64,000 nucleotides of DNA, from NCBI GenBank assembly GCA_028023455.1, contig JAQFVV010000001.1:24171401-24235400 (forward strand), read 5' to 3'. The DNA is from Epiperipatus broadwayi (lineage: Eukaryota > Onychophora > Udeonychophora > Euonychophora > Peripatidae). Positions 39,526-52,851 of the stretch are shown here, one piece after another (the stretch's first letter is position 1; the number at the start of each line of letters is the position of its first letter). Position numbers and translations under genes: made by a program. The notes beneath the pieces were generated by a model. That model did no database searches, was not told the origin of the DNA, and worked only from the letters and a program-made list of their open reading frames with translations.

Positions 39526-40702
39526 AACAGGCTATTATTACGATCAATCAATAATATTTACTCACAGCAATTGGTAGTTTATCATTGTTTGGTAGCCAGT
39601 TTAGTTTGGCATAAAATTTAATGAACTCTGATAAAATAATGAACCGTATTACAACAATAAAAGACTCTTGAAAGGAATAGACTGGTCAATTTAATGCCTG
39701 AGGCAAGTGTTAAAAATAATACATTTAAAAATTATTAAAAAGCTATTAAGTTTTTTTAGAAGAACCTTGTAGTGTAAAAATAGTGCATCCATCTGCCTTA
39801 GAGCCTAGGATTCAAATTCAGCCCAAATGAAATTCTTTTCAAAAGTCTTTAGATTTATCTCTCGGGTATTTTTTACATAGCTAATTCAATTACAAGTATT
39901 TAGCTATCATTAACTAGTATATAAAACAAGGGTGAAAACTACTCAAATCACCACCACCTGATAATTAGCAAGCCTGGGAGTACTGATATCTTCATCACTG
40001 TTTCTCTATAAAAGTTTTATTGAAGAGACCTGCAATAAGCTATATATTAAAAAAACTAAATTATAAATTGTGCTTCAAGCAAACAAGTGAAGCTCAATAT
40101 TATAAAAATTATTAGACTGAGCACTTCTGGGAAACTTTAGTCTCCATATTCATAGCCTATCTTGGGAGTATCGACCAAAACACTGGTTAGTAATTTATGC
40201 AAATTTATTCAATATTTTCATATAGTCCACTTTCTGGAGATTGTGAAGCACGATTCATTCCGGTTTATTGCATTGTAATCATTTGCATATTTATTTAAAA
40301 TGATTAATAATAAGCATTAGTTTATTTATCTGATATGATTGATATCAAAGTTATGAGTGGAAAAAAATTGACACTTATAAATTAAATTGTAATGATTTAA
40401 AGTGATCTATTGAATAAAGAAATGAATATTCTAATAAAAATGACTTAAATAAAAGAAAATATGCTTATTTTTTGTAAAAAATAAACTTTTCTCGTTGATT
40501 ATATTTTAATTTATTTGATTTTTCGGAATTTTTTAAATTTTTTTGTGTTTTTTATAAAACAAAAAATGGGGGAAAAAATAATAATATAAAGCTCATAGAA
40601 TAAAACAAAATATAATATATTAAATCATTTGTGGGATTTTTGTTATAGCAAATAGTGTGATAGTATCTCTGTATTTTATTGTTTTACATATAACCTTTCC
40701 TA
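39526..40702. other. AT-rich DNA with a possible tRNA-related SINE trace at 39.78 kb
   Basis: At 39770-39832 a box A-like stretch (GTGTAAAAATAGTGC) and a box B-like AGGATTCAAATTC lie at plausible pol III spacing. No tail or target duplication is clear. No other feature was recognised. Confidence 0.35.
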
Positions 40703-40762
40703 TAAAAATTAATTGCTAGATCATTTATTTAATGTAAAAATTAATTGCTAGATCATTTATTT
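40703..40762. repeat. Tandem duplication of 28 bp (period 32)
   Basis: TAAAAATTAATTGCTAGATC continuing to ATTT occurs identically at 40703-40730 and 40735-40762. Perfect identity points to a recent slippage-type duplication. Confidence 0.95.
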
Positions 40763-41049
40763 GATCTTAGATAGTATAGTTAATAACTAACTACTTTAAA
40801 AAAATTTAATTTTAAATCAGCTGATATACAAGTATGTTAGTAGAATTCTTTGGACCACAACATTTGGAAATATGCATTCAAAATTACTTTCAAATACAGT
40901 ACAAACTTCTGATATCTTAATTTGAATTTTTAACCATTCTATCGTAATTAGTATTGGGGGGGGGGGGATTTCCAAGTACCACTGGATAATTTTTTTAACT
41001 CTAAAACTGTGAAGGTGATGAAAGAAATTTTTCCCATGCAGCTGACAAC

Positions 41050-41760
41050 AGACATTCATTTAGGTCATATGTGTGCATGATACATTTATTATATGTCCTC
41101 ATGATACTGATACCTTGAATTCTTTTCTTGTTTTCTTACTGGATAATATTAAATTTACCATGGAAATTGAAAATAACAAAGCACTTTCTTTTCTAGATAT
41201 TTTAATTGATAGAAAATTTGATGACATTTTATCAATATCTGTTTATAAAAAATATGCCCATACATACAGATATCTCAGTTTTAATTATTATTATTATTAT
41301 CCTGCTCATATATTTTCTGTGGTTTTAATGAGAGCATATAGTTTGTCTGATAAAGATTATCCTTTTCAAGAAATAATACTAACTAAAATATCCTACATTC
41401 TAATGACTACAATAAAAACATTATATAAAAAGTATTTATATAGCATTGATACTTAAAAAAAAGATGATAGAATTGACACTTCAACTAGTTACAGAGTTGT
41501 TTTATTTTATATTAAAGGAGTCACCGATAAAATCAATAGAAGACTATCTAATTTCAATATTAAAACTAGCTTTTTCATAAGAAAAAATGTTGTTGATTTG
41601 TAAATCTAAAGGCTGAGTACTTTTAGAATGTCAAAGTGTCTATGAAATTCCATGTTCACAGTGCTTAAGAAGCTATATGGGTCAATCAAAGAGATGTATT
41701 TGTTTCAGAAAAGGGAGAATAAAAATGACTTCAATCAAAAGTTGATTACATCTGTTTTTA
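41050..41760 (+). pseudogene. Penelope-like element relic (RT end plus GIY-YIG)
   Basis: Reading 41073 onward gives VHDTFIICPHDTDTLNSF, the reverse transcriptase catalytic region in which family members have YVDDTF. Here the first aspartate is His. It continues IKFTMEIENNKALSFLDILI and SVYKKYAHTYRYLSF, characteristic of Penelope-like elements. Downstream, with frame changes, VLFYIKGVTDKINRRLSNFN and SVYEIPCSQCLRSYMGQSKR give the linker and the start of a GIY-YIG endonuclease (VYEI...SYMG). The region upstream of 41050 is not readable. It is a dead copy but establishes that Penelope-like elements have been active in this genome. Confidence 0.85.
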
Positions 41761-43099
41761 TATCATATGTTTTAGAAAATAGTAGCACCTGATTATGATA
41801 ATATTAAATACTAACTAATTTTAAAAAGTATGATTTAAGAACTATGAGATAATCTATCAAAATATTGAAAAGACCAGGTAGTTTAAACAAATCTGATGAT
41901 GCACAACATATTCCAAACTTATGGTGGCTACTTTATCTCTTCTGAAATCAACTTGAAATCAATTAGTAAAGAAATGATTGTTATTCCATATATTCTGAAT
42001 AATCAACCAGCAAATATATACTGTATATAAAAAAAGTATTTTCTTCCTGCTCAATCTGCTATTACTTAAGATATAATACTTCTTCATTAAAAATTTAACC
42101 TTGACAAGGATAAATGTTATTTTATTGAACATTAGAAATTAAAACTAAATAATACATGATATAACCCCATAGATTTTATTTATATATGCATATTTATACA
42201 TTTATAGTTTCACAGTCACTGGCTCAACAGTGTAAAAAAGAAAGAATTCAAATAATTATTGAAGAAAGTCTATCATTTGAACAATGTAGAGTTGAGTTAG
42301 TAGACTTATAGAAACATTTACAAAAACAGAATTTATTCAAGATAAATTATGAAATGGAACTTTGGAAAAATCAGATGATAATGATATTATGATTGTTATT
42401 CTTACTCATTGTAGTAAGTTCTCTAAAAGAATACTTGGTAATTATCTGCAAAACAGATAGCAGACATCATACTTGTAAAACTCATATAAGTGGCTACCGT
42501 ATAAACTTCAGTTCCTATTAAAATTAAAAGAAAAATGATTTTCATTGATAAATGAAGTTTTGTGAATCTGCAGCTATATTGCAACCATGCACTGGTAAAA
42601 TTAAGATTGTTGAACGTTTGTGTCAGTATATCACTGAAACATAATGTAATTCATTTCAGGCATCACTAAATAGGGTATATTTTGATGACTGAATGTGGTG
42701 TTCCATTTGCACATTGGGAGCACATTAAATATATTCTGTAAATAAAAAAAGTTTGTTTAATTTTGCTTTTTTTTTTTGGGTGATAATAAACTTATGGGAT
42801 AAACTTGCATTTATATATTTTTTTTAAATATTTGAGAGTTTACTGCATGCTAGCTTTAATTATAATATTTTTTTTATATAAAACAAGTGTAATTTAATTT
42901 TAATGAACAAATTAGCCAAAATAAAGTAAATGTAACCTCAAATTTAAAGTGTAATGAAATAATGTAAAAAACAAACAAGAAAATAATAATAACAAAATAC
43001 AAATATTAAAAAGCAATGCAATGAGGAAAAAACTAAAAAAAATAATACAAAAGCATACTTCTCATAAGACAACTAAATTAATTAAAAATGAAATTTGAG
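41761..43099. other. Possible worn transposon, no family assigned
   Basis: From about 42.2 to 42.7 kb the plus strand keeps stretches such as RIQIIIEESLSFEQCRVELV and TCKTHISGYRINFSSY between stops. The texture is that of a decayed coding sequence, but I do not recognise the family. The rest is AT-rich. Confidence 0.35.
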
Positions 43100-44060
43100 A
43101 TCCAGCAGATAAACACAAAAACACAATTACTCCACATGTATCCATGCTATTTTGATAATCTGTTCATTTAGTCTCTTAGGATATCTTTTCTATTGCAGAA
43201 AACTTTTCTTTCTGAAAGCCATGCAATATTTTGTTTAATTCCAGCCTTCCATTGCATTCTTTACTCAGCCACATTTTCCCAGTAAAACAATAATAATCCA
43301 TTCTCTCACAAAGAAATGTGTAACGCATTTTTTTAAAAAAATCTGTTACTATTTATTTGTTTTACATATGAAAATCAAATAAAAGTATGCGTTTACAATA
43401 ATCTATATTAAGATGAAAAGCATGTTATTTAATCAGTTTTGTAATGTTGCTATTATAATTTCAGAATATCTCATTTCCACACAATAAATTTCGAGGAATA
43501 GTAGCCTTATATACAATTAATTAATTAAACTAAAATAGTTATTCTTAAACTTGTTAAATGCAGCACCAACACATTCATATCTGTGTTTCACCTCACCATC
43601 AAAATATGCCTTTCTATTTAAAAAGTTATAAATATATTTAAATTGATTTACATTCTAAAACTAACATTCATTCAAGCTAAAAGCTGAAAATTAAAAAAAA
43701 AGTACATGGATTTTTTTTTTTTTAGCATTAATTACTAAATCTAAAACTATATATTATTACATTTAACACAATCAAACATTTTAAAACTAGAAACCAAAAA
43801 TATAAAATTTTTGTTTACTTCCTGTATATTATCATAAAAATGAGAGTGGATATAGTTCATATCTTTGTTTAGCATCAGTTTTTATTTTAAATACCCCCCT
43901 CCCCATTTCGATATCAGCAATAAATTCTCTTAATATCAACATGAATAAATTTCAGAAGATAATCAATTAATTTCAAATATTATCACAAATCTTTTGATTA
44001 ACTGAATCAAATGCCTTGAGAAAATTGAAAGTCAATATATAAATTACATATATGAATTTA
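43100..44060 (-). pseudogene. RTE-like LINE reverse transcriptase relic
   Basis: The minus strand contains FLKAFDSVNQKICDN at about 43.99-44.03 kb, corresponding to the first catalytic RT block (AFDSVN). Further along lies NVNQFKYIYNFLNRKAYFDG with EVKHRYECVGAAFNKFKNNY at about 43.51-43.66 kb, the region after the YADD block in RTE-type LINEs. The distance between blocks is shorter than in family members, and the YADD block was not found, so an internal part seems lost. Stops and frameshifts are frequent. Confidence 0.7.
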
Positions 44061-44498
44061 AACTTTTTTTTTGTACTTTCTTAGTAACCAATACCATGTT
44101 TGTAATACTTTTTTTATGATTAGAAGTGATCTATTTTAAAAAATACTTAGATATGGTTTTGCCATATTAAATATATTAAATATATTTGATGATAATTGCA
44201 GTAGTAATTTCTAACTCTATTTTTATAAAGTGGAAAACAATTAGAGGTAGCCTTAAAATAAAATGACATACTTGATGAGTTCATATATCTAAAAAAAATT
44301 TCAACAGTTTTAAAGTTAATGTATCATCTCCATATTTTAAAATTTTTCAAGATTGCAAAAAACCTGCTTAATTTCAGCAAGATAGATAGATATCTTTGTC
44401 CAAATCTGCATGGGCAGATAAATATATGATTAATATTAATGAAATAAAACCAATATTAAATCTTTAATGTGTCATCTACTTTATTTTATTTCATATAT

Positions 44499-44826
44499 TG
44501 CCACATTATGAAAAAAAACTATCAATCTCCGTAAGATATATGTTTCAACCCAAAATGTGTAATCAACTAATTTTAAAACAACCATCAATCCACACACATA
44601 ACAATATTACTATGTTTGTAAATTAAATGACCAATATTCTCAGGATACATGTTTTAGGCCAGTGATTGCTTTTATAAACTGCCTTTGAGTGACTATCAAT
44701 ATATATACAAACATAACATATTGCTATGTTTGTGGACAGATATTTGATTCCAAAACAGTTGATAAAAATTATAATTAGCCCAAAACATGGGTATTGTGGA
44801 GATAGATTATTTTTTCCATAATGCAG
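44499..44826. mobile_element. Foldback element with 45-bp arms
   Basis: The left arm (from GCCACATTATGAAAAAAAAC) and the right arm (ending TTTTTTCCATAATGCAGC) are reverse complements at about 75%. The interior also repeats the motif AATATTACTATGTTTGT / ATATTGCTATGTTTGT in direct orientation. It is non-coding. Confidence 0.6.
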
Positions 44827-46574
44827 CTACAAACACACACACAAAAAAAATGGAAGATTACACATTAAAAATTTGGTATTTTAATTTATTTTATAGTTCT
44901 GATTAATTATTTATTATTATTGAAAAATAATCATTAAATTTTGTCATTAATAAAAAATATAATATTCCTTCAGACTTATTATTTTCATATAAAAGAATGC
45001 CATTATGAAGTTTCTTATTCATTTTATTACTCTGGAAAATAGAAAATACCATATATATTTTTTCCATTAATAATAAAACTAGAGAACAAATAATAATTCT
45101 TTTATAGTGACTAAAAAATAAATTTACTCACACACACTCCATCTTTTAAAAGAGATTTCATGAATAAACATCAGTTTATTTTTTCCATATATTTGGAATA
45201 GATCCTATTTTTTTAATGTAATTATTTCAATCTTGAAGCATACCATGATCGTTTTAACAATCAATGCCTACAAATCCAATGTAATCCTGATCTTTTTTTA
45301 CACAAATCAAAATGTATAAGAAACTGTTCTGAGTTCAAACATTTTTATCTAAGCAAACTGTTCAAACAATCACACTATATTTTGCACAAAAACTCTATAA
45401 CAATGGACCATTTAAGTTCACTGAACCAGTATCTTAATAAATATGGATCTATGAAACAATTACTTTGTCTTTTATTTGTATTAAAGTTTCATCCATAAAT
45501 GTTCTGAATTTAATGTTAGAACATAATCATTAGTAAAATGGGCATAATAACAAGTAAGAAAACAATTGTAACAACATTACTCTTTCACTGATATATAAAA
45601 ATTGTTCAAATGAATGATATCAAATTACAGCTTCGCTGAAACCTCATAAAGTTCCTTTCACTTAATGATCACCTCAAAATAATTTTGTAGCCACCATTTT
45701 ATTTAAATTTCTTTCCTCTAAAGAATTATTTCTACTAAAAGCATCAATGCTGTCATGTGCTAAAGTCTTGAAGATTTTTCATCAAAGAAATGTAAATTCT
45801 ATATAACTTACATTAAAAAAATTGAATATTTATTTTTTATAACAACTACCTTCAGATTTGTCACAATTATCACTTTTAATATTACATTTATTTATATGGC
45901 TTAAATGAGCAATTTCATAGACATGGTAACCTAGCAAACAAGATCATTTCAAACAATTACTTCTTAGTCTTTTATATTTGTGAAAAGCAGAGAGATCTAT
46001 AAATACTGCTGCCCCCCAAAAAAATCAGTTACTGAGAGAAACTCTTATCTCAAATTAATTTTTGATAATATTGTTCATGCAAGATCACAACTAAACAAGT
46101 TGTTCTTATTAGATTTCTTGGGATTGACAATTTTACAATACATAAATAAAAAGAAAAGAAAAAAAAAAGATTGGATATAAATTCTTTGTTCATGTAACTA
46201 AAAGATGAAAATGAGATTGTGCAAATACACAATACTATTTTCACAATATTGGAGAGATATGCCCACTATCATAAAAGGCTCATGTGATTAAACCCTATGG
46301 CACCCCCCCCCAAAAAAAAAAACCCAGAAACAAGTGAAACAATATGTAGTCTTTGATAAAACAACATCATGATTTACAAAGTGGCAGAAAATAGATTGAA
46401 TGAGCAATCAGCCATGAGTATTCCTAACTCTTATCTAAAAATCACTTCATTATCATACTTTTAACTGTATAATTTATATATATACAATATTTAAATACAA
46501 GTATATTACACATTCAGCCTGTATTATGCTCATTCCTCTTCTATGTATTTAAATGGACATATTAAGGTCCTATA
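44827..46574. other. No gene recognised
   Basis: AT-rich DNA with poly-A/C runs (46303-46322). Short frames have no recognisable domains. Confidence 0.45.
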
Positions 46575-46925
46575 CATGAGGTGTCAGAGTGACTTAGTCA
46601 ATATGGGTATGATAATAATATTAGCATCAACAAAGGCTTTGAGCATCCCATTATCAGATTTTCAATGATATGGATAATTGAAGAGTTGGAGAGTAGACAA
46701 ATTGAAGCCTTTCCATTAAAGTTTAAAGATTTGCTATCTTAATATAAACTCAGCACTGATTATATATGTGGCAGACAATGACGAGTGCTGGTTCAGCATA
46801 AAATATGTATATTGGAGATCATTTATTTTTTTTACATGTATGTGGCCATGTGTATTAGTTGTATAAGATGGAGTAGATAGATCTAGGAAGTTTGAAAGTC
46901 TGAATTCAAATCCCTTCTAATTAAA
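46575..46925 (+). mobile_element. Dispersed 420-bp repeat family, single diverged copy
   Basis: Landmarks appear in the right-arm orientation: TAGTCAATATGGGTATGATA, ATTATCAGATTTTCAATG, TTTCCATTAAAGTTTAAAG, GACGAGTGCTGGTTCAGCA, TGTATATTGGAGATCATTTA and GAATTCAAATCCC. It is not folded back, so single units transpose or insert by themselves. Confidence 0.75.
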
Positions 46926-48299
46926 TATATATATATAATAGAGATACAAACAGCTTACCCAATAAGATGCAGTGAATGTATTCATCAATTTTAGCAAACA
47001 ATGGTTATTAAGAGTTTTAACAGTTTTCTACATTGTTTTATCTTCTAACTAAAATGCATATGAATGAATAGAAATTGTAGATGTTTACGTATATAGATAT
47101 AAGTAAATATCATACATTGATCAATACTACATTATTATTTGGGTTATTTATGAATTGGTTACCCTGGAAAAAAAGCTAAGCCTAATTGGATTTTTTTAAA
47201 AAAAAAAAAAGTTTCAAGTCCGTCTACTTTGCAATATTTGAGTAGTTTAACGCAATAATAAAGTGCCAGAATCTGAAAACTAAAGGCTTCTGGGTTTATT
47301 CTTAACTGAAGAAAATAAAACAATCTCCGTTTTCTGATTAAAGGAGTTATTGTGCTCATATTATTGTATAGATGCAACATCACACGATCTCTCTAGCAAA
47401 GGATCATACACTATTGGCATTATTATCAAATTAACATTATTTGTTAGTGAAAGCATTTCTGCAATATGATCTGTCATTTATAGATTCATTTTATTTACTT
47501 ATATACTGATGGAATCCATCCATCCTTGCTAATTATTGTCTACTTTTTTTTTTTGCAATTATGTACTTTTCTAATAAATTAAATCATTTTACAATATAAT
47601 CAAAATAAGACAATTTCAACCTGGTCATTTATGCTTCAATGAAAATTGAGGTGTAATTGATCAAATAATTCATTTTCCTTGCTATCTATGCAATTCTTTT
47701 TATCAATTTCATGGTTTTAAACTATTTTTTTACAATATCTAATTATATTTAAAAATCTTTTCCAATTTTTCATTGTGATTCTGCCTATTTTTAGTTAATG
47801 ATGAATATCTTGTCTAATGGATCAAACTACCAACTTTTTGACTTTATTGTCATAATCTCCTGCCATTTTTACATTTAGCTATAATTCTATCATTTCCATT
47901 TTTTTTTTTTTTTTCATTAAAAGATATCCATATTTTCAGTACAACTAAGATTTTTAAAAATTTTCCTTTCAACAATTTTGAATTCACATTTATTTCTATC
48001 TAATGTGATTTTTCTTATAACATGTTTTATAAATAAATAAAAAAAATGAACATGCACATTATGACATGAAGCCTTATTATAACTTTTTTTGTCAATGTGA
48101 AAGCATTTTATAATTTAATATAACTAATAACTCATAAACCATTTCATAATCAATATAATAAAAATAGGCATTGCCCCCCCCCCCGCTTATTCAATTATCC
48201 TTCATGTATAAGAAAATACATCAATGAGTCTTTGATTCTTTTTAAAATTGATTTGTATATCTCATGGTTCTTTTATAATGTAAGGCTGATTTTCAGAAT
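46926..48299. other. AT-rich DNA, no gene recognised
   Basis: A poly-A run at 47200-47211, poly-T runs and a C-run at 48175-48184. Some of this may be the 3' part of the RTE-like LINE that follows on the minus strand, but no motif is readable. Confidence 0.4.
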
Positions 48300-49599
48300 A
48301 ATTCTGCTTACATGTGATATAAAAAATAATTTGAATATTCTATTAATTTTCTTCCACTAGTATATAAATTGACTTTTCAGATATATAAAGCACTGAGTAA
48401 TTGTCCAGATTAATTAACATAATTTGTTCATTATTTTTCCTGATTTTTTTCTTTAGTTTTCTGAAAAATTTCTGATACAATGTCACCAATTCCTTACATT
48501 TTTCAATGATGCCAAAAGTAATCAGATCTCATATTCTAGTACTAAAGATTCTTTAACATGGAAAACTTAAGTAAAACTGTCTTGGCTAATATCTGTTCTT
48601 TTCATCACTATTTATCTTTGCTGGTATCTATGATCTAGCTTTGCAATATATCAATAACAATATCACATGACTTTTTCATATGGATAGCAGTGGATGAAAG
48701 AGAACTGCTCTTCAGCATATTCATTTTATCTCTGTTTAATCTTTGTTACTTCAATTAAAATCTGTCCTTTGTCATTTTTTCCAGGAAACTGTTTAGAATT
48801 ATTTGAAAATTAGCTTTTGTTAATTTTGTTTTCATTTACAATATCTTGCAAATGATCTTTGAAATTTTTTACCCAGTTTTCTTAAAAGAGCATTATCTTT
48901 TTTTATTTTTGGCTTATCTTTTTTTCTTTGTGATCATTATTGGTTTTCTTGATATCCATTTTGATATTTCTGACTGTTTCGTCTGATTCACTTGAAGATG
49001 ACACATAATTTTTGATCTGTTATAGATTTGCACTCAAAATACTTTTGTTTTCTAAACTAAAAGTTTTCATTATTAAAATCCTCCAATTCCATAGACTCCA
49101 TTCAATGATGTCCATATTAACAGTTAGTGCTTTGGTTGATCAAAAAGTATATTGGTATAATAAAGTCATTGAATTCATAAAAGCATATTAGATCATTCTC
49201 CATTTTTATTCCTACCTCCAAGTTAATGACCATTAATAGCATTTTCTTTTTTCCAATTTTTAACTTTGGCATTCCAATCAATAATTAGTAAAAGCATAAT
49301 ATAAATTGTCTGTAAGTTCTATCAATTTCTGACTATATCTTGATGCAAAACTTTTTTATTTTTTCTTCATTTGCTTGAGGTGGTTAGACATAGACACAAA
49401 ACTTTTCTATTTTTTCTTCACTTGCTTGAGGTGGTTAGACATAGACTTTTATAGCAATTTTTAATTCGTATTCATAAAATAAATTATGACCATAAAAATT
49501 ATGCTCTAAAAATGCAAAATCTAGAGATTGATGGATAACAACTTTGTCACTTGTGAATTTTACCTTCTGAATAACAAACAACTTGTTTATATAATAAAA
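48300..49599 (-). pseudogene. RTE-like LINE, part after the hAT insertion
   Basis: Continuing the minus strand from the hAT insertion point, this part reads AFIINKQVV-like residues. It then reads the endonuclease motif VYV*PPQASEEKIEKF (family: VYAPTSDA.EEEIEKFY) at about 49.40-49.45 kb. IDWNAKVKNW (family GDWNAKVG, a catalytic block) follows at about 49.26-49.28 kb. Around 48.75 kb, VTKIKQR*NEYAEEQFS resembles the linker before the reverse transcriptase. The LINE is full of stops and is older than the hAT that interrupts it. Confidence 0.7.
49346..49446. repeat. 51-bp tandem duplication inside the LINE endonuclease
   Basis: A 50-bp unit, from CAAAACTTTT to GGTTAGACATAGAC, occurs at 49346-49395 and 49397-49446 with three differences. 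The period of 51 bp is a multiple of three, so the endonuclease block VYV*PPQA.EEKI.KF is present twice in frame. Confidence 0.95.
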
Positions 49600-49886
49600 G
49601 CTATACCCAGTAATGATATCCCAAATTTCCAAGAACCGGTTCTCTAAAAGTAGGTTGTATTTAAGAACCTATTCTGTTTATTTTTCTTTTTTCTAAGCAT
49701 GGAAGTAAATCACTTCTTGGTTTCATACCTAAAATTTTTTGGCAACTTTTCAGAAATTTTGCATGCCCCCCCCCCCACACACAAAAAAGTGCTGCCTTGC
49801 ACATGTGCACTATGATATACTTTGCAATCTCACTTATGGAATTAAAAAAGAATTAAACCTTTTTTATAATTGGAAAAAAAACTTAT

Positions 49887-52029
49887 TTATTTGGCAAGAT
49901 ATTTCCATAGTGAAATTCTAGTCACATCATATGTCTCTTCGGGTTGATGATGCTTTTTGACTATAGCATCATCAGTTGTATTGTGATTTCTTGGCCAAAC
50001 TTGAACTGAGTCACTGCAATCCCAGTGATCTAATGGAAGACATATCCAATTTATTATTAAAAGAATTTGCCACATTTTTCACTTCAAGGTGATTTCTTTT
50101 ATCTGAATAAATTGTGTTCACCACAGAAAACCTTCATTCAGCCTTGGTTTTAATTATATTTTTAGCTCTTTGGATAGTTTCATGTACACCCTCTTTCTGG
50201 TGATTTCTCAAAACATTTTCAACATAATCATGGAAATCATTAACTGAAATCTCATGGTGAAATTCTTTGTAAAAATCTGGTAATTTCTCTTCAAATTCTT
50301 TCCAGAGAACTACAGCTTCTTCCAGATTCCAAGCATCTCGGTTCACAATTTTAACTAATTGATGGATTTTATGATTTCTATCTTGAATATTATTACTTAT
50401 GCTATTACAATCCATTAATCTTAATTCCATATTTGTTATCATTACATTCAGTAATTTTTGATGGGGAAGACTCACTCATTTGTTGTCTTCAACAAAATTA
50501 ATATGCAGGAATTCCTTAGAAGAGATAGTTTTATTTATTATTTTGTCATAACTACCATTCTTTTCTCTGAGATATTCAAATGCTTTAATTGTTTTCTTAA
50601 TCAATTGTTCAGCATTCAATATATTTACACTCCTTCCTTGAATAGCATCCGCCAACAGTTAGATCTCATAAAATATTTGTTGGCAAGATGTTTAGCCATT
50701 CCAGAAAATTTTTTATTAGTAGAAAAAAAATCATATAGTGCTGGATAGGCTCACCATGTTGCAACTGCTGTTCTATGACGGCATGCTTCCCATCTTGGGT
50801 TAAAAACTCTACAATTTTTAGAATTTCCAATTCCCAAATTGGTTGAAATTTTATTCAATGTCATTTGGTTTTTATTAGACTGATGGAAGATTTTACATAT
50901 TTCATTAATAAATGCTGTAAAGTGATTCATTTGCTTTATGTCTTTGATAAAATCCCCCAACATAAGCTGAAGGTGATGACTCAAACAATGCCAAATAATA
51001 ATCTCAGGATAGTGGTTTTTTATTTTAACATTCACTTCTGACCATCTTTCCAGGATCACAATTACTCCATCTGAACAAAATCCAATCAAATTATTCTTCA
51101 AATATGGATTATCAATTCCTACTGATTGCAGACTTTGTAATAGAGCAGTGTAAATGATTTCAGCATCTTTGTTTTGTAATTCCACTAAATCTACAAAAAT
51201 TGTTGGTGAGAAATCTGCATCTTTAACCTTAATAAAAATGATAAGAATTGGTTTGCATGCCTCATTAATTATAAACATGTCTTTAAATTCTGATCTATTA
51301 TTTTTCTAAACACTTTCTTTTTAATGTATTTTTCAATGTGCTCGGCAATTTTGACAGACAGGAATTGAGAATGAAGTCCCACTCCCATATCTAATTCACT
51401 CTTTTTTTATAATTCTATCAAATGGTCAATATCAGAAAATGGTCAGTTTCGTTTTGCTAAAGTGCAAACCGTACTGAAAATTTTACAGATGGAGCTCATA
51501 AACTTTTCATGAACTTTGTCTATGAATTTGAAAATTGCATTTTTTGCACGTTCTTTCAATTGCATCACACATATCTGGTATGCTTTTGATGAAAAGGGTT
51601 CCTTTATTTTTTTTTGAAGAGAGGCTTGTTGAACCATTTTATTTGTTCCACTTGGAACAATATTACTTCTCCATTCTTTTGACACATGAGCTGCCTTCAC
51701 TTTTATTGACTGGATTTTGATATAGTTATCACACTCAAGTTTTTTTTTCCAATAATAAGTAAACCACAATATTTTTCTTTGAATTCATTGGCTTATTTCA
51801 TATTCCAGCAGCCAGGAAGGTCACTATCTACATTTATTTTATATGCATCTTTTGTACTTTTGGAATTGGACAGCTTATTTGTGTTGTCAACATTATTTTC
51901 TGTTGCATCTGAAGAAACAGAAAACAAAACTTGATTCAAAATATCATCCTTTACTATCGTTTTCGATTCTGTATCAGTTTTTGGATCTTTTATGAAGGAA
52001 TCTGATATTGTTTGGCATTTTTGTTTCAT
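49887..52029 (-). pseudogene. hAT transposase gene, KIAA1586-like, broken
   Basis: In order on the minus strand, the N-terminal part ends DSDLPGCWNMK (about 51.8 kb), followed after a stop by YYWKKKLECDNYIKIQSIKV, a degenerate zinc-binding region. The catalytic half at 50751-51278 contains VDLVELQNKDAEIIYTALL, IGFCSDGVIVIL and WHCLSHHLQLMLGDFIKDIK, fitting the RNase-H-fold aspartate and conserved Cys/His motifs. An in-frame TGA follows AVATW and precedes AYPALYDFFSTNKKFSGMA. The C-terminal part at 50134-50475 has LEEAVVLWKEFEEKLPDFYK, and the last block WICLPLDHWDCSDSVQVW at 49887-50075. Only about five to seven breaks are seen, so the gene decayed fairly recently. It cannot make a full transposase. 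Confidence 0.88.
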
Positions 52030-52829
52030 TTCTTGATTTGAAAACGAGTCATAATACTTGATGAGCCAAAGATATTGTTATATTTATCATCTTGACAAGT
52101 TATTCTAGAAAAAACATGTTGAACTTATTGTTAAAAAAAAGACGCACTGTTACATCAGATATAGCAAACTAAATGAAAATAATGTACTATAAATTTACTA
52201 CAGCTGATCATCCATTAAATTTACTAATCAAATAAAAACAAATCTTGCATGATAAATATGTAAGTGAAGAAATAAAGTATTTAAATAAAAAATAAAAGTT
52301 AAACAAATATTTAAAATAACGTCGGCATAACAAAATCATTTGAACAATGGTTTTATATTATTGTTTGTTTTCGCAATGATAGGTCCTTTTGAATGAAGTT
52401 ATTTTATCTTTAAAGTAAAATAATTTCAGCAAGAGTAAATTTCATTAAAAAACACTTTTTATTTGTATACTTTTAAAGAAACTAATTTGAAATGCGATAA
52501 ATAATGGATTTAATTACTTAAAACAAAACTGTTGTGAATTTTATTTCTTGCAAAATAATTCTTAATCACTCAAATTTCATCGTGCATATTACACGTTCCA
52601 AGTGTAATATCGTATAGTCGAATTATTCTGGTGAAAGCATTTTGAACCCAATCTGTTCAAAAAAAATCATTGTTACATTTGATATAACAAAAAAAAAATA
52701 CAAATAATGTTCTAGATTATTGTTGGAAATAATTAAGTAATTTATTAATTCAATTCTTTTTTAGGATAATAATAAAATTTATTTTCGGATAATTTAACTA
52801 CCGGTTCGCTAATTTTTTTAAATTTTAAG

Positions 52830-52851
52830 AACCGGTTCGCGCGAACCGGTT
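52830..52851. other. 22-bp perfect palindrome in hAT subterminal region
   Basis: Two GAACCGGTTC-type motifs meet head to head around TCGCGCGA, giving a perfect palindrome. As the same motif is at the other end of the element, it is a plausible transposase-binding site. Confidence 0.8.
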
